Source: Anaerolineae bacterium (lineage in GTDB: Bacteria; Chloroflexota; Anaerolineae; 4572-78; J111). Taken from it: a stretch of 8,889 nucleotides of DNA. Positions 6,763-8,889 of the stretch are shown piece by piece. The translations under genes and the position numbers were made by a program. How positions within the stretch are numbered: the first letter of the stretch is position 1; every line of letters starts with the position of its first letter. The stretch lies in assembly GCA_020433835.1 (NCBI GenBank), contig JAGRBY010000278.1, positions 1 through 8,889 on the forward strand, given 5' to 3'. The notes beneath the pieces are model-generated. The model did no database searches. It was not told the DNA's origin and saw nothing but the letters and a program-made list of their open reading frames with translations.

Positions 6763-8808
6763 TTGATTGCTCCGGATAAGCTTGTTCTATTCAGTAATTT
6801 TGCTAAATGTTGGCAAGATTTAGCGCAAGGTCAACTTTTGCTCCTGTCACCTCAAGGCGAGGTGCTAGGAGGAGCAGCTGGCGATAGCCAAATGGTGAAC
6901 TGGCAAAATTTACTAAACCAGCTTTCCGGCATGCCGTCCGAACCGATTTTCCTCAATACATCACATCATAATATTCTTGCTGTTTCTTTGGCTCGAAACG
7001 GTCAAAATTTTGGGTATCTGTCTGTTTTTGACGCCCGTGAGAGGGATGCTCCCCTGCTAACCCTAAGTAAAGAAGCACTCGTAATGAGTCTGGTTAGTGA
7101 ACATGCCCTTGATTCAATGACCGATGAACTTATCGGGGCCTGGAATCAACTTGAACTCATCTTTCGTGTCACCCAAAATTTAACCGTTACCTCCAATTTA
7201 ATCGCTACCCTCCGATCTATCATTCAAGAGACTCAGCGTGTTATAGAATGTGAGGATGGTTTTATTCTGCTGCGAACGTATCAGGGCTTTACTTGTGTCA
7301 CCAGCCGCGCCCAGAATATTGATTATAATGAGGCGTTGTTAAATAATTTGCTTAGAACAAACGGGGTAATGGTCTGTAATAACATTACCCTGTGTGAGTC
7401 AATTTGGGGACTGGCCCCCGATTACGTTAATAGTTTGCTGGCAACCTCGTTAGAAGGTATAGACGAAGAGGTTCAAGCGGCTATCGGTTTGGTCAATAAA
7501 GATAATAACCACTTTACAGCCGGCGACTCAAAATTATTGGCAGCTTTGGCTCAACAAGTTGCGGTTATTATTAAAAACTTTCTCATTCACGAAAAAGTAA
7601 TTGCTGAGGAACGGTTGAGCCGTGAGCGGGAAATTGCTGCCGAGATTCAGGAAAGCTTTTTGCCGACTAAGCTACCGGAAGTGGGTGGCGTATCAGTAGC
7701 CGTCTCCTCAATGCCGGCTTCTGAAGTGGGAGGCGATTTTTACGATTTTATCACCACAGATGATCGCTACCTGACCTTGGTCATTGGTGATGTGTCGGGC
7801 AAAGGTATTCCGGCAGCTATGCTCACCTCAATTACCCGAACAATGCTGCGCGTTGAAGCAATGCGCGGTGAGCCACCCCACAAAATGATTGAACAGGCCA
7901 ATGTGGTTTTACATCAAGACTTAAATCAGGCCGATGCGTTTGTGACGGCTTTTGTGGCGACCGTAGATACTTTGGAAGGTACCCTCACCTACGCTAGCGC
8001 CGGTCATCCCCCCACATTGGTGTATCGAGCCGACACCCAAGCCATAGAACAGTTAAAAGCGACCTCTTTGCCCATCGGCGTTTTTGGTTATCAAGAGAGC
8101 CGACCGGCAATGGTAAACTTGAATCCCGGTGATACCCTGGTCTTTTACACCAATGGTGTCATCAAGGCACAGTCGCAAAATAATGGTATTTTTGGCTTTG
8201 AGCAACTGTTTGAAATTGTCACGGCCCACGCAGCCGAGTCTGCTGAGGCTTTGCAGCAGCATATTCAGGCAAATCTATATGATTTTTATCGACGTGGCCC
8301 TAAAGATGATGCCACGCTGCTTATTGTCAAAATGTTGCCCTACGCAGAAGGTACAATGTCCCGTTCCGGCTCCACTCTGATTAATACCGTCGATTTCCTT
8401 TACCCGGCTGATATCGATTATTTGAGTGAAATTTCTCGTCAGATTTCCTCAGCCTGTCGAGAACTGCCTCGCTTACCGTCCGGTTCTCGTGGTGACGATT
8501 TTATTTATCTGGTTGAACTCGCTATATCCGAAATTTGTACAAATATTATTAAACATGCGTACAATGGAAAAAAGGGGGAAATTAGTGGGCAACTTCGGCT
8601 GCTTGAAAGCGGTATTGAGCTAGATTTTTTTGACCAAGGGGATAGCTTCGATCCTGATGCTGTTCCTGAACCAAAAGCGGATCCTAATCATCTTGTAGAA
8701 GGTGGCTTTGGATTACATATTATCCGGCAAATTATGGACGTTGTCTCTTATAACTCTCAGCCGGATAAAGGCAATCATTGGCACCTTATTAAATATTTAC
8801 CCGATTAA
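6763..8808 (+). CDS. GAF - SpoIIE/RsbU-type PP2C phosphatase - RsbW-like ATPase regulator
   Basis: A soluble 681-residue signalling protein. Residues 1-125 are an unassigned sensor-like region. About 130-275 is a GAF domain ending AAIGLVNKDNNHFTAGDSKL, and about 275-305 is a helical linker. About 305-525 is the PP2C domain: GGDFYD (D325, D328), GDVSGKG (D343), YASAGHPP, LPIGVF and PKDDAT (D515, D516). About 560-681 is a GHKL ATPase/anti-sigma-type domain, with E590 and N594 in the N-box, DQGDSFDP (624-631) and EGGFGLHI (646-653). Relatives dephosphorylate an anti-anti-sigma (STAS) protein with PP2C and phosphorylate it with the kinase domain, so this chain carries both halves. The usual YTDG..E motif is YTNGVIK (N464, K468), which removes a metal-ligand Asp. 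The TTG start is forced by an in-frame TAA at 6757-6759; AAGG lies 13 bases before it. No STAS or sigma gene is in the window. Confidence 0.93.
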   Translation: MIAPDKLVLFSNFAKCWQDLAQGQLLLLSPQGEVLGGAAGDSQMVNWQNLLNQLSGMPSEPIFLNTSHHNILAVSLARNGQNFGYLSVFDARERDAPLLTLSKEALVMSLVSEHALDSMTDELIGAWNQLELIFRVTQNLTVTSNLIATLRSIIQETQRVIECEDGFILLRTYQGFTCVTSRAQNIDYNEALLNNLLRTNGVMVCNNITLCESIWGLAPDYVNSLLATSLEGIDEEVQAAIGLVNKDNNHFTAGDSKLLAALAQQVAVIIKNFLIHEKVIAEERLSREREIAAEIQESFLPTKLPEVGGVSVAVSSMPASEVGGDFYDFITTDDRYLTLVIGDVSGKGIPAAMLTSITRTMLRVEAMRGEPPHKMIEQANVVLHQDLNQADAFVTAFVATVDTLEGTLTYASAGHPPTLVYRADTQAIEQLKATSLPIGVFGYQESRPAMVNLNPGDTLVFYTNGVIKAQSQNNGIFGFEQLFEIVTAHAAESAEALQQHIQANLYDFYRRGPKDDATLLIVKMLPYAEGTMSRSGSTLINTVDFLYPADIDYLSEISRQISSACRELPRLPSGSRGDDFIYLVELAISEICTNIIKHAYNGKKGEISGQLRLLESGIELDFFDQGDSFDPDAVPEPKADPNHLVEGGFGLHIIRQIMDVVSYNSQPDKGNHWHLIKYLPD

Positions 8809-8845
8809 TATCGGTTTAGTAAACCATAAATTGCATCAAAACTTT

Positions 8846-8880
8846 AGAGAGACTAAAATACATAAGTTCTCTTTTATTTT
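8846..8880 (+). terminator. Candidate intrinsic terminator after the PP2C gene
   Basis: AGAGAGACT (8846-8854) can pair with AGTTCTCT (8865-8872), with one bulged base and a 10-base loop, followed by TTTATTTT. The stem is AT-rich but the T-tract is good. It lies about 40 bases past the stop codon. Confidence 0.45.
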
Positions 8881-8889
8881 GACGACTAG

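Noticed and set aside
8813..8825. Hairpin GGTTTAGTAAACC after the PP2C stop
   Set aside because: It has a 5-bp AT-rich stem with no T-tract after it; the hairpin at 8846-8880 is the better terminator candidate.
1..8889. CRISPR arrays, tRNA or rRNA genes, phage or toxin-antitoxin genes
   Set aside because: No regularly spaced repeats, cloverleaf sequences or matching proteins are seen on either strand.

Overview
The window is a compact bacterial chromosome segment of moderate GC content, about half by eye. It holds six genes. Five lie on the minus strand (secDF, a SelW/Rdx-family selenoprotein candidate, two lgt paralogues and a sulfatase-fold hydrolase). A large signalling gene lies on the plus strand and diverges from them. 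The fused SecDF, the duplicated Lgt proteins and the GAF-PP2C-HATPase regulator fit a Chloroflexota-type (Anaerolineae-like) genome. That assignment is an inference from protein style, not a database result.

Minus-strand block, in transcription order: lgt2 (start 6611, end 5700), a 107-bp gap, the sulfatase-fold hydrolase (5592-4027), a 191-bp gap carrying a repeat structure, lgt1 (3835-2921), a 29-bp gap, the selW-like gene (2891-2646), a 163-bp gap, then secDF (2482-32). The theme is the cell envelope: protein export (SecDF), lipoprotein lipidation (two Lgt enzymes) and an alkaline-phosphatase-superfamily hydrolase, with one small redox protein among them.

The most notable observation is a gene that a standard caller would truncate. 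Directly downstream of lgt1, an 81-codon frame begins ATG-TCT-ACT and has an in-frame TGA at codon 12. That TGA falls exactly at the second redox position of a CxxC-type motif (C9-R-K-U12) in an otherwise intact SelW/SelT/Rdx-family protein. Just past the TGA, the mRNA can form a small hairpin that meets the published bacterial SECIS rules. I read it as a selenoprotein gene; a nonsense mutation is the main alternative.

The 3836-4026 gap contains a 110-bp segment with inverted copies of a 14-bp motif, flanked exactly by 26-bp identical direct repeats. It looks like a small non-autonomous inserted element that abuts the sulfatase-fold stop codon.

On the plus strand (6763-8808) is a 681-residue protein with an N-terminal sensor-like region, a GAF domain, a SpoIIE/RsbU-type PP2C phosphatase domain and a C-terminal RsbW-like ATPase domain. 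It combines both activities of a partner-switching module in one chain. One expected metal-binding aspartate of the phosphatase is asparagine (N464). The gene has an extended -10 promoter facing away from the lgt2 promoter, and a candidate terminator lies at the window end.
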